Source: Candidatus Nitrosopumilus sp. (lineage in GTDB: Archaea > Thermoproteota > Nitrososphaeria > Nitrososphaerales > Nitrosopumilaceae). Taken from it: a stretch of DNA of 44,606 nucleotides. Made by a program: the position numbers and the translations under genes. Below are positions 7,903 to 16,833 of the stretch, in pieces. The notes under the pieces are model-generated. The model searched no databases. It saw only the letters and a program-made list of their open reading frames with translations, and was not told the DNA's origin. The stretch covers positions 1 through 44,606 of the forward strand of contig NZ_JANQTA010000014.1 in the NCBI RefSeq assembly GCF_028278985.1, in the 5' to 3' direction. Positions within the stretch are counted from its first letter, which is position 1, and the number at the start of each line of letters is the position of its first letter.

Positions 7903-8483
7903 TTGGAATAATCATGGCTGGAGGCAAAGGCTCTAGAATGAATTTAGATCGTGAAAAATTACTACTCAAATACAAAAAACCTGTAATTCTTCATGTAGTA
8001 GATTCTCTAAAACAATCAAATTGTTTTTCAAAAATTATTGCAATTACTAGTAGTAATTCCCCTCAGACAAAACAATTTTTAGAACAAAATAACATAGATA
8101 CTCTTAATTCTTCAGGAGATGGATATGTTGAAGATCTTAATGTAGTATTACAAAAATTTGATGAAGATATTTTTGTTACATCTGGAGATTTACCTCTATT
8201 AGATTCATCTATTGTTCAAAAAATCTGTAATCTTTATGATTCTGAAAACATTTGGACAAGCATACTGGTTTCTAAACAGTTTTTAGATAATTTAGGTACG
8301 AAATCTGATTTTACAGTTACATGTAACAATAAAGAATGTAGTTATTCGGGAATCTCTATGATAAATTCTAAAAAAATCAATTCATTAGATAACATTGAAG
8401 AAAAAACTATCATTATAGATGATAAAAGAATTGGACTAAATCTAAATACCAAAGACGATTATCTTTTACTCGGCACTGCCTGA
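7899..8483 (+). CDS. cobY: Adenosylcobinamide-phosphate guanylyltransferase (CobY type)
   Basis: 194 residues, a nucleotidyltransferase fold. IIMAGGKGSRM (residues 4-14) binds the guanine nucleotide, EKLLLKYKKP follows, and the metal-binding SGDLPLLD is at ~91-98. Archaea use this CobY enzyme in place of bacterial CobU to make adenosylcobinamide-GDP, the substrate of CobS encoded just upstream. It is the last gene of the operon. Its 3' end overlaps the 3' end of rps27e on the other strand by 18 bases. Confidence 0.88.
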   Translation: MIGIIMAGGKGSRMNLDREKLLLKYKKPVILHVVDSLKQSNCFSKIIAITSSNSPQTKQFLEQNNIDTLNSSGDGYVEDLNVVLQKFDEDIFVTSGDLPLLDSSIVQKICNLYDSENIWTSILVSKQFLDNLGTKSDFTVTCNNKECSYSGISMINSKKINSLDNIEEKTIIIDDKRIGLNLNTKDDYLLLGTA

Positions 8484-8663
8484 GATTTTACCATTAATTT
8501 TTGCTTTAGAACCAGTAGCTTCGGCAATTGTGTTTCCACATGAATTACATGCAACAGCAGTTGAAGCATGTGAATAAACTACTTGGACTTCACCACACTC
8601 ATTACAATTGACTTTTTGGAATTTGCTTGATGGTTTTGGAATTTCAATATGATCTTTTTTCAT
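8466..8663 (-). CDS. rps27e: Ribosomal protein S27e
   Basis: 65 residues, a small-subunit ribosomal protein with a C4 zinc ribbon (CNEC...CNSC, residues ~20-42). The basic N-terminus MKKDHIEIPKPSSKFQKV is typical of archaeal S27e. The start overlaps the stop of rpl44e (ATGA), so the pair is translationally coupled, the usual archaeal L44e-S27e order. The 3' end is convergent and overlapping with cobY. Confidence 0.95.
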   Translation of the reverse strand: MKKDHIEIPKPSSKFQKVNCNECGEVQVVYSHASTAVACNSCGNTIAEATGSKAKINGKISGSAE

Positions 8664-8941
8664 GCTGCCACCAACTCAAATTTCTTAATTCTAATTCCAG
8701 GCTTGTTGAATTTCTTTTTACAAGCGGTACATGTCAAAATAGGAGTAACTTTCTTTGTAACTTTGGCTGGTTTTGCAAGTTTTGGGAATTTTTGTCCACC
8801 ATAACCCTTTTTTCTTTCAGCGTGTCTACGCTCACCTCTTGCTGAACCTCTTCTCTTTCCAGCCTTGTAAATGGAGATCTTGTGGTCTTCGTGTGTCTTA
8901 CACTTAGAACAGTACTTTCTGATCACCTTTGGAATGTTCAT
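8660..8941 (-). CDS. rpl44e: Ribosomal protein L44e
   Basis: 93 residues, a large-subunit ribosomal protein. It has a zinc site built from YCSKC near the N-terminus and CTACKKKF near the C-terminus, with the basic RRGSARGERRHAERKKGYGG loop between. A TATA-like CTTAAATTA on the minus strand (8964-8972) is centred 27 bases before ATG 8941, implying a leaderless transcript. It is divergent from ade. Confidence 0.96.
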   Translation of the reverse strand: MNIPKVIRKYCSKCKTHEDHKISIYKAGKRRGSARGERRHAERKKGYGGQKFPKLAKPAKVTKKVTPILTCTACKKKFNKPGIRIKKFELVAA

Positions 8942-8963
8942 ATCAACAAAACCTTCTGACCCG

Positions 8964-8990
8964 TAATTTAAGCATTGAATCTATAATAGG
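8964..8990. promoter_or_regulatory. Back-to-back promoters of rpl44e and ade
   Basis: The 69-base gap holds two TATA-like boxes only 8 bases apart: CTTAAATTA (minus, 8964-8972) for rpl44e and CTATAATAGG (plus, 8981-8990) for ade. Each is centred 26-27 bases before its start codon, which supports the GTG start of ade at 9011. Confidence 0.6.
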
Positions 8991-9010
8991 CATAAATTTC
9001 AATCAAAAAT

Positions 9011-10774
9011 GTGAATTCAAGCCTAGCCAATTCAATTTCTTCATTGAATTCTGTTGCAATGGGTGACAAAAAAGCCGATCTAATTTTAAAAAATTGTAAT
9101 TTACTTTCTGTTTATACTAGAGAAATAATTCCTAAAACTCAGGTTGCTATAGTTGATGATAGGATTGCATATGTTGGACCCGATGCATCGCATGCAATAG
9201 GATCAAAAACAAAGATTATTGATGTGAAAAATAAATTTGTCAGTCCTGGATTTGCAGATCCTCATTTACACATTGATCAATTTGTCTTACCTTCAGAATT
9301 TGCAAAACAGGCTTTGTTGTGCGGTGTTACATCACTTTTTTCTGATCCTATTGATGTCGTAAGTGTTGGTGGAAGCAGAGGATTTCAAGAATTTTTAAGA
9401 CTTGGTGAAGATTTGCCAATTAGAATTTTCCAAGTTGTTCCTGGAGGATTACCTGTCGATGCAAAATTTAGCAATAGTAAAACAATGTCATTATCCCAAG
9501 AAAAATCTGCCATTAAACATCCTCATGTTCTTGGATTAGGAGAAGTATTTTCTTGGACTAAAGTAACTTTACGAGAACCAAAAACAATGAAATCTCTTTC
9601 TACTATGTTAGAGTGTGATTGTATTATTAATGGTCACACAGCAGGTGCAAGTGATAAAAAACTCAATGCATATGTTTCCTCTGGTGTTTTATCATGTCAT
9701 GAACCAATTAATTTTGATCAAGTCTTAGAGAGATTACGTCTTGGAATGTGGATTATGATTAGAGAAGGCTCAATTAGACGTGATCTTAAAGAAATCATTC
9801 CAAGAGTATTATCTCATGGAACTTATCTAAATCGTCTAATGTTTTGTTCAGATGGTCTGGATCCATTGGACCTTTCGAAATTTGGTCATATTGATCATTG
9901 TATTAGAGAATCCATAAAGCTTGGATTAGAACCAATTGATGCAATTTCTATGGCTTCAAAAAATAATTTTGATTACTATAACATGAGCAAAGATCTTGGA
10001 GGAATTGCTCCTGGAAAATTAGCTGATATTCTAATCTTCAAAGATTTGAAATCATTTAGACCTACACAAGTATTTGTTGGAGGAAAATTAATCATTTCAG
10101 ATGGAAAGTTTGTAACTCCAATAAAGAAGAAAACTATTCCTTCTTGGATAAAAAATACTGTAAAACTAAACAAATTCTCTAAAAAAAGCTTTGAAATCAA
10201 ATCAAAGAAAAATCAAGTTACAGCAAATACAATTTCAATGCTAACTGAAATTATTACCAAAATTGGTTCAGTTGAACTTCAAGCAAAAGACGGTTTAGTT
10301 TCAGCATCTTTGGATTCTGATGTATGGAAAGTAGCTGCTTTTGATCGTACTCATGGAACAAAACGTCATTCAATAGGATTTTTAGAAAATTTTGGAGCTG
10401 AAATTGGAGCTTTTGCCTCTACATGGAGTTTTCATGAAAATGATATGATTGTAATTGGTTCAAATGATTCTGATATGGCTACTGCTGCAAATCATATTAT
10501 CAAAAATCAAGGGGGACTGGTTGTAGTAAAATCTGGAAAAATTCTTTCATCATTACCATTACAATTTGCTGGAATTGTTTCTACTGACTCATTTGAGAAA
10601 GTCTCCAGCAATTTTGAAAAAATTAATAATTCTATTGTTGATTCTGGATGTAAATTTCCTAGACCTCATCTAATTCCATTATTCTTACCATTTTTGGCAT
10701 TACCTTCTGTTCGAATTTTGTCAAGTGGAATCGTTGATGTCAAAAAACGTCAATACATTGAGCCGATCTACTAA
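9011..10774 (+). CDS. ade: Adenine deaminase
   Basis: 587 residues from GTG. It is an amidohydrolase that converts adenine to hypoxanthine and ammonia in purine salvage. Metal ligands are in FADPHLHID (residues ~82-90), then GLGEVFSW, the NGHTAG segment, the CHEPINFDQ motif and FCSDGLDP. GIAPGKLADILIF marks the return to the beta-sandwich domain. The C-terminal ~190 residues, with DRTHGTKRHSIGFLENFG, are the extra domain specific to Ade. Length matches the family. The released ammonia could feed ammonia oxidation or assimilation in this organism (inference). Confidence 0.92.
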   Translation: MNSSLANSISSLNSVAMGDKKADLILKNCNLLSVYTREIIPKTQVAIVDDRIAYVGPDASHAIGSKTKIIDVKNKFVSPGFADPHLHIDQFVLPSEFAKQALLCGVTSLFSDPIDVVSVGGSRGFQEFLRLGEDLPIRIFQVVPGGLPVDAKFSNSKTMSLSQEKSAIKHPHVLGLGEVFSWTKVTLREPKTMKSLSTMLECDCIINGHTAGASDKKLNAYVSSGVLSCHEPINFDQVLERLRLGMWIMIREGSIRRDLKEIIPRVLSHGTYLNRLMFCSDGLDPLDLSKFGHIDHCIRESIKLGLEPIDAISMASKNNFDYYNMSKDLGGIAPGKLADILIFKDLKSFRPTQVFVGGKLIISDGKFVTPIKKKTIPSWIKNTVKLNKFSKKSFEIKSKKNQVTANTISMLTEIITKIGSVELQAKDGLVSASLDSDVWKVAAFDRTHGTKRHSIGFLENFGAEIGAFASTWSFHENDMIVIGSNDSDMATAANHIIKNQGGLVVVKSGKILSSLPLQFAGIVSTDSFEKVSSNFEKINNSIVDSGCKFPRPHLIPLFLPFLALPSVRILSSGIVDVKKRQYIEPIY

Positions 10775-10817
10775 GTAATGTTAAAAAGGGGGATTCAGGG
10801 GATGGATGCTGAATCTA

Positions 10818-12440
10818 ATGGCATCAATTCAACAAGGACCAAATGGACCTGTACTAGTTCTCAAAGAGAGTGCTTTACAGCAAAAAGGCAAAGATGCTCA
10901 ACAAAATAACATTGCTGCAGCAAAATTGGTTGCAGAGTTAGTTAAGAGTAGTCTTGGACCAAGAGGACTAGATAAAATGTTAGTTGATTCTTTAGGTGAT
11001 GTTACAATTACAAATGATGGGGCAACAATTCTCAAAGAAATTGATGTACAGCATCCTGCAGCCAAGATGATGGTTGAAATCTCAAAAACTGTTGATAATG
11101 AAGTAGGTGATGGAACTACATCTTCAGTTGTCTTTGGTGGAGCTTTATTGGCAAGAGCAGAAGACTTGCTCAAAAAAGATGTTCATTCTTCAACAATAGT
11201 TGAAGGTTTTCAGACAGCAGCAGAAAAAACACTTGAAATCTATTCTGAATTATCAAAGAAAATTAAATCAGATGATAGAGAATCATTACTAAAAATTGCA
11301 ACTACTAGTATGCAATCAAAATTAATTTCAGAAGACAGTGATACTTTATCAAAAATCGTTGTTGATTCCATTCTAAGTATTGCCACAAAAAAAGGTGATG
11401 AGTATTCAGTTGATTTAGAAAACATCAAAGTAGAAAAGAAATCTGGTGGCTCTATTCAGGATACTCAAATTGTAAAAGGCATTGTTCTTGACAAAGAAAT
11501 TGTTCATAGTGGAATGCCAACAAAAATTGAAAAAGCAAAGATTGCATTGTTGAACTCTGCATTAGAAATTGAAAAAACTGAGATGAGTTCTGAAATTAGA
11601 ATTACTGATCCAACTCAAATGCAGATGTTCTTAGAAGAAGAAAACAGAATGCTCAAGACTATGGTTGATAAACTTCATGATGTTGGAGTTAATGTTTTAA
11701 TTTGTCAAAAAGGAATTGATGATATTGCACAACATTATCTTGCAAAACATGGAATAATGGCAGTTCGTCGTGTAAAAGAAAGTGATATGATTAAACTTTC
11801 AAAAGCTACTGGCGGTCGTGTAATTAGTAATCTTGATGATCTTTCAGAAAAAGATCTTGGTACTGCAGATATAGCTCATCAAAAGAAAGTTGAATCTGAC
11901 AAATGGGTTTTCATTGAAGGTTGCAAACATCCACAATCTGTTACATTGCTAATTAGAGGTGGTTCTCAAAGAGTAATTGATGAGGTAGACCGCTCAATTC
12001 ATGATTCCTTGATGGTTGTTAAAGATGTAATTGAAAAACCAGAAATTGTTGCTGGTGGTGGTGCTCCTGAATCATTTGCAGCATCTCAACTCAAAGATTG
12101 GGCTGATAATTTTGATGGTAGAGAACAACTTGCAATCAAAAAATATGCTGAGGCACTAGAAACAATTCCACTAACAATTGCTGAAAATGCAGGTATGGAT
12201 CCAATTGATACTATGGCAAATCTTCGTGCAAAACAAAACCAAGGTAGAAAATGGACTGGAATAGATGCTCGAAACACAAAGATTGCCGATATGCTAGGAA
12301 TTGATGTAGTTGAACCAATTGCAGTTAAGGAACAAATTATCAAATCTGCAACTGAAGCAGCTTGCATGATTCTTAGAATTGATGATGTTATTGCTGTATC
12401 TGGCGCACCAGGCGGCGGCGGAATGCCTCCAATGGGTTAG
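10818..12440 (+). CDS. ths: Thermosome subunit (group II chaperonin)
   Basis: About 540 residues. An ATP-driven folding chaperonin of the TCP-1/thermosome family. Motifs include [13 protein letters not shown] (ATP binding), [27 protein letters not shown] (catalytic loop) and VAGGGAPE near the C-terminal equatorial domain. The protein ends in a Gly/Met tail, GGGGMPPMG, as in other archaeal and eukaryotic subunits. I prefer ATG 10818 ([11 protein letters not shown]) over the in-frame ATG 10806, because the TATA-like GTTAAAAAG near 10780-10789 and the family N-terminus both fit. Nucleotide use is regular and highly expressed in style. Confidence 0.96.
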   Translation: MASIQQGPNGPVLVLKESALQQKGKDAQQNNIAAAKLVAELVKSSLGPRGLDKMLVDSLGDVTITNDGATILKEIDVQHPAAKMMVEISKTVDNEVGDGTTSSVVFGGALLARAEDLLKKDVHSSTIVEGFQTAAEKTLEIYSELSKKIKSDDRESLLKIATTSMQSKLISEDSDTLSKIVVDSILSIATKKGDEYSVDLENIKVEKKSGGSIQDTQIVKGIVLDKEIVHSGMPTKIEKAKIALLNSALEIEKTEMSSEIRITDPTQMQMFLEEENRMLKTMVDKLHDVGVNVLICQKGIDDIAQHYLAKHGIMAVRRVKESDMIKLSKATGGRVISNLDDLSEKDLGTADIAHQKKVESDKWVFIEGCKHPQSVTLLIRGGSQRVIDEVDRSIHDSLMVVKDVIEKPEIVAGGGAPESFAASQLKDWADNFDGREQLAIKKYAEALETIPLTIAENAGMDPIDTMANLRAKQNQGRKWTGIDARNTKIADMLGIDVVEPIAVKEQIIKSATEAACMILRIDDVIAVSGAPGGGGMPPMG

Positions 12441-12473
12441 AATTTCTTAAAACTTAAGCCTGTTAATTTTTAA

Positions 12474-13349
12474 TTGAATTTGTTGCATAGAGTAGGTGTT
12501 GATTTAGGTGGAACAAAAATTGAAGCTATTTTACTTGATGAAAATCTTAACACTATAGAACGTAAACGAATCCCCACCCCAAAAAATGATTATGAAGAAA
12601 TAATTTCTTCAATTACTAATTTAGTTTCAGAAATAACTTCTAATGTTTCTGATTTTACTTTTGGAATTTGCACTCCTGGTGCAATATCAAAACAAACAGG
12701 TAAAATGAAAAATAGCAATACACAATGTCTTATAGGAAAATCTATTCAAAATGATTTGGAAAATAGATTAGGAATAAATGTTTTTCAAGAAAATGATGCA
12801 AATTGCTTTGCAATGGCCGAAGCTACAATGGGTTCGGCAACAAATCATTCTATGGTTTTTGGAGTAATAATGGGAACCGGTGTTGGAGGTGGAATTGTAA
12901 TTGATAAAAAAATACATGCAGGTAGAAATCTAATTGCAGGTGAATGGGGACATCACATTTTGCATACTAATGGAAACCCATGTTATTGTGGAAAATTAGG
13001 CTGTGTTGAGGCTTATCTTAGTGGACCTGCATTAGAATTAAGATGGACTAGTCTTTCAAACGAATCAATTCAACTTCCAGATATTTTAACAAAATTGGAT
13101 TCAGATATTGGGATTCAATGGAAAACAGAATTTTTAGAAAATTTTGGTATTGCATTAGCCAATGTTATTGATATTCTAGATCCTGATGCTATAGTACTTG
13201 GAGGTGGTTTGTCCAATATTGATTTTCTTTATTCCTTAGGTAAAGAAAACGTCTATGAAAAAGTCTTTTCAGACCACATTGATACGCCTATAATCAAAAA
13301 TTCACTAGGTGATTCAGCAGGCGTATTTGGTGCAGCCTTGCTACCATAA
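12474..13349 (+). CDS. ROK-family sugar kinase (glucokinase-like)
   Basis: 291 residues from TTG. The N-terminal phosphate loop is GVDLGGTKIEAILL. A central MGTGVGGGIVIDKKI is followed by GEWGHHILHTNG and the ROK zinc motif CYCGKLGCVEAYLSG (a His plus three Cys). The C-terminal LGGGLSN completes the ATP site. ROK proteins phosphorylate glucose, mannose, fructose or amino sugars; the exact substrate cannot be read here. There is no N-terminal DNA-binding domain, so it is an enzyme rather than a ROK repressor. TTG 12480 is an alternative start. Confidence 0.85.
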   Translation: MNLLHRVGVDLGGTKIEAILLDENLNTIERKRIPTPKNDYEEIISSITNLVSEITSNVSDFTFGICTPGAISKQTGKMKNSNTQCLIGKSIQNDLENRLGINVFQENDANCFAMAEATMGSATNHSMVFGVIMGTGVGGGIVIDKKIHAGRNLIAGEWGHHILHTNGNPCYCGKLGCVEAYLSGPALELRWTSLSNESIQLPDILTKLDSDIGIQWKTEFLENFGIALANVIDILDPDAIVLGGGLSNIDFLYSLGKENVYEKVFSDHIDTPIIKNSLGDSAGVFGAALLP

Positions 13350-13427
13350 TTTCCAAATTGGAATCGTTTAGTCAAATAAATTGTAGACTATAGATATATC
13401 CACAGAAAAATAATAAAAATTAATAAT

Positions 13428-14081
13428 ATGATGCCTCAAAAATTTACAATCTTCTTTTCGTTATTGTTATTGATTCCAATTGGAACAGTTTTCGCTGATG
13501 AAGAGTTACCAATAATTTCAATTAATTTTCTTTCTGGTGATACAATTGATCTGGATGAGAGTCCTCAAATGCTTAGAGCTGAAATTGAAATTGAAAACTA
13601 TAATCCTCAAGATGGATATCATTTCATGCAAATAATTAGATTAAATGATGGAGAAATAATCAAAGACACAGAGATTATGCCAAAAGTCATTGATGATGAC
13701 GTATATGGAGTTCAAGTATTGCACTATCTTGAACAAGTTGACGATGAATCTGAATTAATTGGAGATTATGGATTTAGAGTTTATTCTGAATATGGTCCAA
13801 GTGAAGCTGTTTCTACATTTTCAATTATCAAATCAAGCATGCCTATTGTTACATCAGGAACTCTTGAGCAATTAGAAACTATTGAAGATACTACTGAAGA
13901 AATAACAGAAGATTCAACTGAAGAAATTACAGAAGAATTAGTTGTATCAGAATCTAAAATCCCATCATGGGTTCATGATATTTTTGTGTGGTATGCAAAT
14001 GAAACTATATCAGAAACTGAACTTCTTTCAGCTTTAGAATATTTAATTTCTCAAGGAACAATTGATGTAAATTTATCTTAG
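13428..14081 (+). CDS. Secreted protein with C-terminal IPxWV motif
   Basis: 217 residues. It has an N-terminal signal peptide (hydrophobic FFSLLLLIPIGTVFA, likely cleaved before DEEL), a beta-rich extracellular domain, then a Thr/Glu repeat linker (TTEEITEDSTEEITEE). The last ~35 residues (IPSWVHDIFVWYANETIS, then ELLSALEYLISQGTI) are a divergent copy of a motif seen at the end of many thaumarchaeal exported proteins, usually written IPxWV...W(W/Y)A...I...YLI..G.I. Its role is unknown; cell-surface anchoring or protein interaction is a guess. A TATA-like ATAGATATATCC is at 13391-13402. It is convergent with the next gene, overlapping by 4 bases. Confidence 0.75.
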   Translation: MMPQKFTIFFSLLLLIPIGTVFADEELPIISINFLSGDTIDLDESPQMLRAEIEIENYNPQDGYHFMQIIRLNDGEIIKDTEIMPKVIDDDVYGVQVLHYLEQVDDESELIGDYGFRVYSEYGPSEAVSTFSIIKSSMPIVTSGTLEQLETIEDTTEEITEDSTEEITEELVVSESKIPSWVHDIFVWYANETISETELLSALEYLISQGTIDVNLS

Positions 14082-14338
14082 TTTGGACATCCTTCCATTT
14101 TTGAAATAAAATAACCGTTAGTCATAATTTCAATTTCAATATCTTCTGGAACTGATTGCGTATGACAAAATTTACATTCTTCTGTAGTAACTTTTGATGA
14201 TTCTTCACCAATTAATTTTAGCCATTCTTTTGCAAAGGAAATTGCTTTTTCAGTGTCATTTTTGTCAGTTACTACATCAAAATGCATGGTGTGGCCATCT
14301 TTAGCCTTAACATATGTATCAAAAACATGAAAGTCCAT
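14078..14338 (-). CDS. DUF2024-family small protein
   Basis: 86 residues. The N-terminus DFHVFDTYVKAKDGHTMHFD and the following TDKNDTEKAISFAKEWL fit the DUF2024 family. A CKFCH motif (residues ~56-60) and a C-terminal Cys could bind a metal. The function is unknown. It is the last gene of the minus-strand guaA operon, 3 bases after the previous stop. Confidence 0.75.
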   Translation of the reverse strand: MDFHVFDTYVKAKDGHTMHFDVVTDKNDTEKAISFAKEWLKLIGEESSKVTTEECKFCHTQSVPEDIEIEIMTNGYFISKMEGCPN

Positions 14339-14341
14339 ATC

Positions 14342-14695
14342 TTAGTTGTAATTTTCCTTTATTTTTAGGATTTTATCTACTATGATATTAACATCTGCAT
14401 CTAATTCTGTACTCACCAAGATTAATCCTGCTCCTCCTATAGGAATTGTAATGCGATAAATTTTTTCATATTTTGCAAGTGCAAAAATAGGTTTTCCAAT
14501 TTTCTCAGATGTCTTCTTACGTGTTGACCATCTGTATACAGCTTGAGAAAGAGAAGTTTCTGTTTCTTCACGTGATAAATAATTTTCAACTCCATCTCTC
14601 ATCTTATCATAAAGTTCACCAAAATCATAAATTCCTATATAACGAATTTTTGAATCACAATCTAAGATCTCATCACAAATTTTTTCATATTCCAT
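14342..14695 (-). CDS. DUF6659-like thaumarchaeal protein
   Basis: About 117 residues, cytosolic alpha/beta, starting at MEYEKICDEI (an in-frame GTG at 14704 is the alternative). The stretches DCDSKIRYIGIYDFGEL, AVYRWSTRKK, YEKIYRITIPI and STELDAD match a lineage-specific family that I recall as DUF6659, present in many copies in Thaumarchaeota. It resembles roadblock/PAS-like sensory folds in overall pattern (inference). The guaA stop lies just upstream, so it is co-transcribed with guaA. Confidence 0.65.
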   Translation of the reverse strand: MEYEKICDEILDCDSKIRYIGIYDFGELYDKMRDGVENYLSREETETSLSQAVYRWSTRKKTSEKIGKPIFALAKYEKIYRITIPIGGAGLILVSTELDADVNIIVDKILKIKENYN

Positions 14696-14703
14696 AATTA
14701 TCA

Positions 14704-16227
14704 CTATTGGGGTTCAATTGTTGCTGGGGGTTTGCTGGAAATTGTATATGTTACCCAAGTAACATCTTCAATTTCATTTGTAATTCTATTACTTATTTTT
14801 TCTAATAATCCATGTGGTAATCTCGTCCAATCAGCTGTCATTGCATCAATTGAATCAACAACCCTAATCATAACTATGTTGCCGTATTTCCTTTCATCTC
14901 CAACTACTCCCACTGCTCTATCATCACCAACTGCAGCATATGCCTGCCAAACTTTACTGTACAAATTTGCTTCAAGTAATTCATCCTCAACAATTTTACT
15001 TGCAATTTTACAAATCTCAAGTTTTGAAGGGGTTACTTCTCCAATAATTCTTACAGACAAACCCGGACCTGGGAATGGATGTCTCATGAATAATTTTTCT
15101 GGGACGTTGAGAATTTTTGCAATTTGTCTTACTTCATCTTTGTATAATTCTCTTAGTGGCTCTAAAATTTCTAAGTTTAACCATTCAGGTAATCCTCCTA
15201 CATTATGATGTGATTTTATTACAGCTGCAGGTCCTTTAGAGACTCCACTTTCTATAACATCTGGATACAGAGTACCTTGTGCTAGCCATTTGAAAGGCCC
15301 ACTTTTTTCAGCAAAATTGGTAAAAACACGCACAAATTCTTCTCCAACAATCTTTCTCTTCTCTTCAGGATCTGAAATTCCCTTTAACTTTCCAAGAAAC
15401 TCCTGAGATGCATCAACAGGTGAAAAATTTACTTTGAAATTATCTCTGAACATTTCTTCAATTTCTTTTTCTTCATTCAGTCTTAGTAATCCATTATTTA
15501 CAAAAACACATTTGAGTCGATCTCCTATTGCTTTGTGAATTAATAATGCTGCAACTGTTGAATCTATACCTCCACTAACTCCACACAAAACATTACCTTC
15601 GATTTTTGAAATTTTTTCAACAGATGACTCTATGAAACCTTCCATTGTCCATTCTTGTTTTGCATTACAAACTTTTAACACAAAATTTTTGAGAATTTCA
15701 GTTCCTTGTTCTGTATGCACAACTTCAGGATGAAACTGTATTCCATACACTGATTTTTCTTCAGAAGCAATAGCAGCAGCTTTTGCACTTTCAGTATGTC
15801 CAATTACTTGGAAACCTGGGGGAATTTGTTCAGCTTCATCACCATGACTCATCCATGCTCGTACTGATTCTCCTACACCATTGAGAAGATCCTTATCATT
15901 GTCAATTGTTAATAGTGAAGAACCGTATTCTTTGTTTGCTCTTTTTACTTTTCCTCCATATTTGTTTACGATTAATTGATGACCGTAACAAATTCCTAGT
16001 AATGGCAAATTCATTTCAAAAATCTTATTTTCAGGCATTGGAGCCTCTGAACTATACACACTTGAAGGACCTCCTGAAAAAATTATGCCTTTAGGATTAT
16101 GTTTTTGTAATTCTTCATAACTAATGTCAAATGGAACTAGCTCTGCATAAACAGAAAACTCTCTTATTCTTCTACAGATTAGATGGCTATATTGAGAACC
16201 AAAATCTAAAACAACAATCTTATCCAT
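14704..16227 (-). CDS. guaA: GMP synthase (glutamine-hydrolysing), single-chain form
   Basis: About 507 residues from ATG 16227, which lies 4 bases after the stop of the upstream gene; an in-frame ATG at 16251 would overlap that gene. The N-terminal glutaminase has GGPSSVYS, the nucleophile in GICYGHQ and the His/Glu in GIQFHPEV. The ATP pyrophosphatase domain has the loop GVSGGIDST, and the C-terminal dimerisation domain follows (RHPFPGPGLSVRI). It aminates XMP to GMP. Many archaea split the two halves into separate genes, while here both are on one chain. It pairs functionally with guaB at 18503. Confidence 0.95.
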   Translation of the reverse strand: MDKIVVLDFGSQYSHLICRRIREFSVYAELVPFDISYEELQKHNPKGIIFSGGPSSVYSSEAPMPENKIFEMNLPLLGICYGHQLIVNKYGGKVKRANKEYGSSLLTIDNDKDLLNGVGESVRAWMSHGDEAEQIPPGFQVIGHTESAKAAAIASEEKSVYGIQFHPEVVHTEQGTEILKNFVLKVCNAKQEWTMEGFIESSVEKISKIEGNVLCGVSGGIDSTVAALLIHKAIGDRLKCVFVNNGLLRLNEEKEIEEMFRDNFKVNFSPVDASQEFLGKLKGISDPEEKRKIVGEEFVRVFTNFAEKSGPFKWLAQGTLYPDVIESGVSKGPAAVIKSHHNVGGLPEWLNLEILEPLRELYKDEVRQIAKILNVPEKLFMRHPFPGPGLSVRIIGEVTPSKLEICKIASKIVEDELLEANLYSKVWQAYAAVGDDRAVGVVGDERKYGNIVMIRVVDSIDAMTADWTRLPHGLLEKISNRITNEIEDVTWVTYTISSKPPATIEPQ

Positions 16228-16231
16228 GTAA

Positions 16232-16798
16232 TCACTTGTTAATGTTTTCAAGCATTCTTGTTAATGACCATCCTGCAGTGTTGATTAATTCATTAACTCT
16301 TTCTTTTTGACGATAATTTTTGATAATAATTTCTCGAATATCTGAGCCATTTTTGTTGATTATGTAATCTATGACTGATTCCCTTTGTATGGTGCCATTT
16401 TCAGCCTCAACAGTATCCTTTTTCTTCATTTCTCCAATAATTCTATCTAAAAAGAATGATTTGAAAGGTGGAGTTTCAGCATCAATTTCAACATCATCGC
16501 CTAGAACAATTGACACCTGTTCAGGAGTAACGTAAGCATTTGCAATAATTTTTCCATCATTACCTTGCTTAATTGGAATAGAGTTTTCAGTAGATTTTTG
16601 AGGAATCTCTTTAGATACCACTTTCTTAACTCTGCCTAGTTGTGATGCTTTAGTAAAACTAGATTCTTTTAATGTAAGATCTAAAATTGTCAAATTTTTT
16701 TCGAGCAAATCGATCTTTTTTTGATGTTTTTCAATCTGCTCGATCAAATTTTCTTTCAAGGCAACAATGTCTTTCATTTGCTCCTCTGAGAATTTCAT
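16232..16798 (-). CDS. Hypothetical coiled-coil protein upstream of guaA
   Basis: 188 residues. The first ~50 form a predicted coiled coil (LKENLIEQIEKHQKKIDLLEK), then a low-complexity basic linker and a folded C-terminal region (YVTPEQVSIVLGDDVEID, then SFFLDRIIGEMKKKD, ending AGWSLTRMLE). No named family was recognised; it looks like a conserved thaumarchaeal protein of unknown role. The 4-base gap to guaA indicates one operon. Confidence 0.65.
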   Translation of the reverse strand: MKFSEEQMKDIVALKENLIEQIEKHQKKIDLLEKNLTILDLTLKESSFTKASQLGRVKKVVSKEIPQKSTENSIPIKQGNDGKIIANAYVTPEQVSIVLGDDVEIDAETPPFKSFFLDRIIGEMKKKDTVEAENGTIQRESVIDYIINKNGSDIREIIIKNYRQKERVNELINTAGWSLTRMLENINK

Positions 16799-16833
16799 AC
16801 TCTGATAAATGCCTGATGGGTATTAAATGCATT

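Noticed and set aside
14732-15208. Long open frame (158 residues) on plus, antisense to guaA
   Set aside because: Lies wholly inside guaA, has low-complexity Ser/Leu/Ile composition, no promoter, and guaA is unambiguous.
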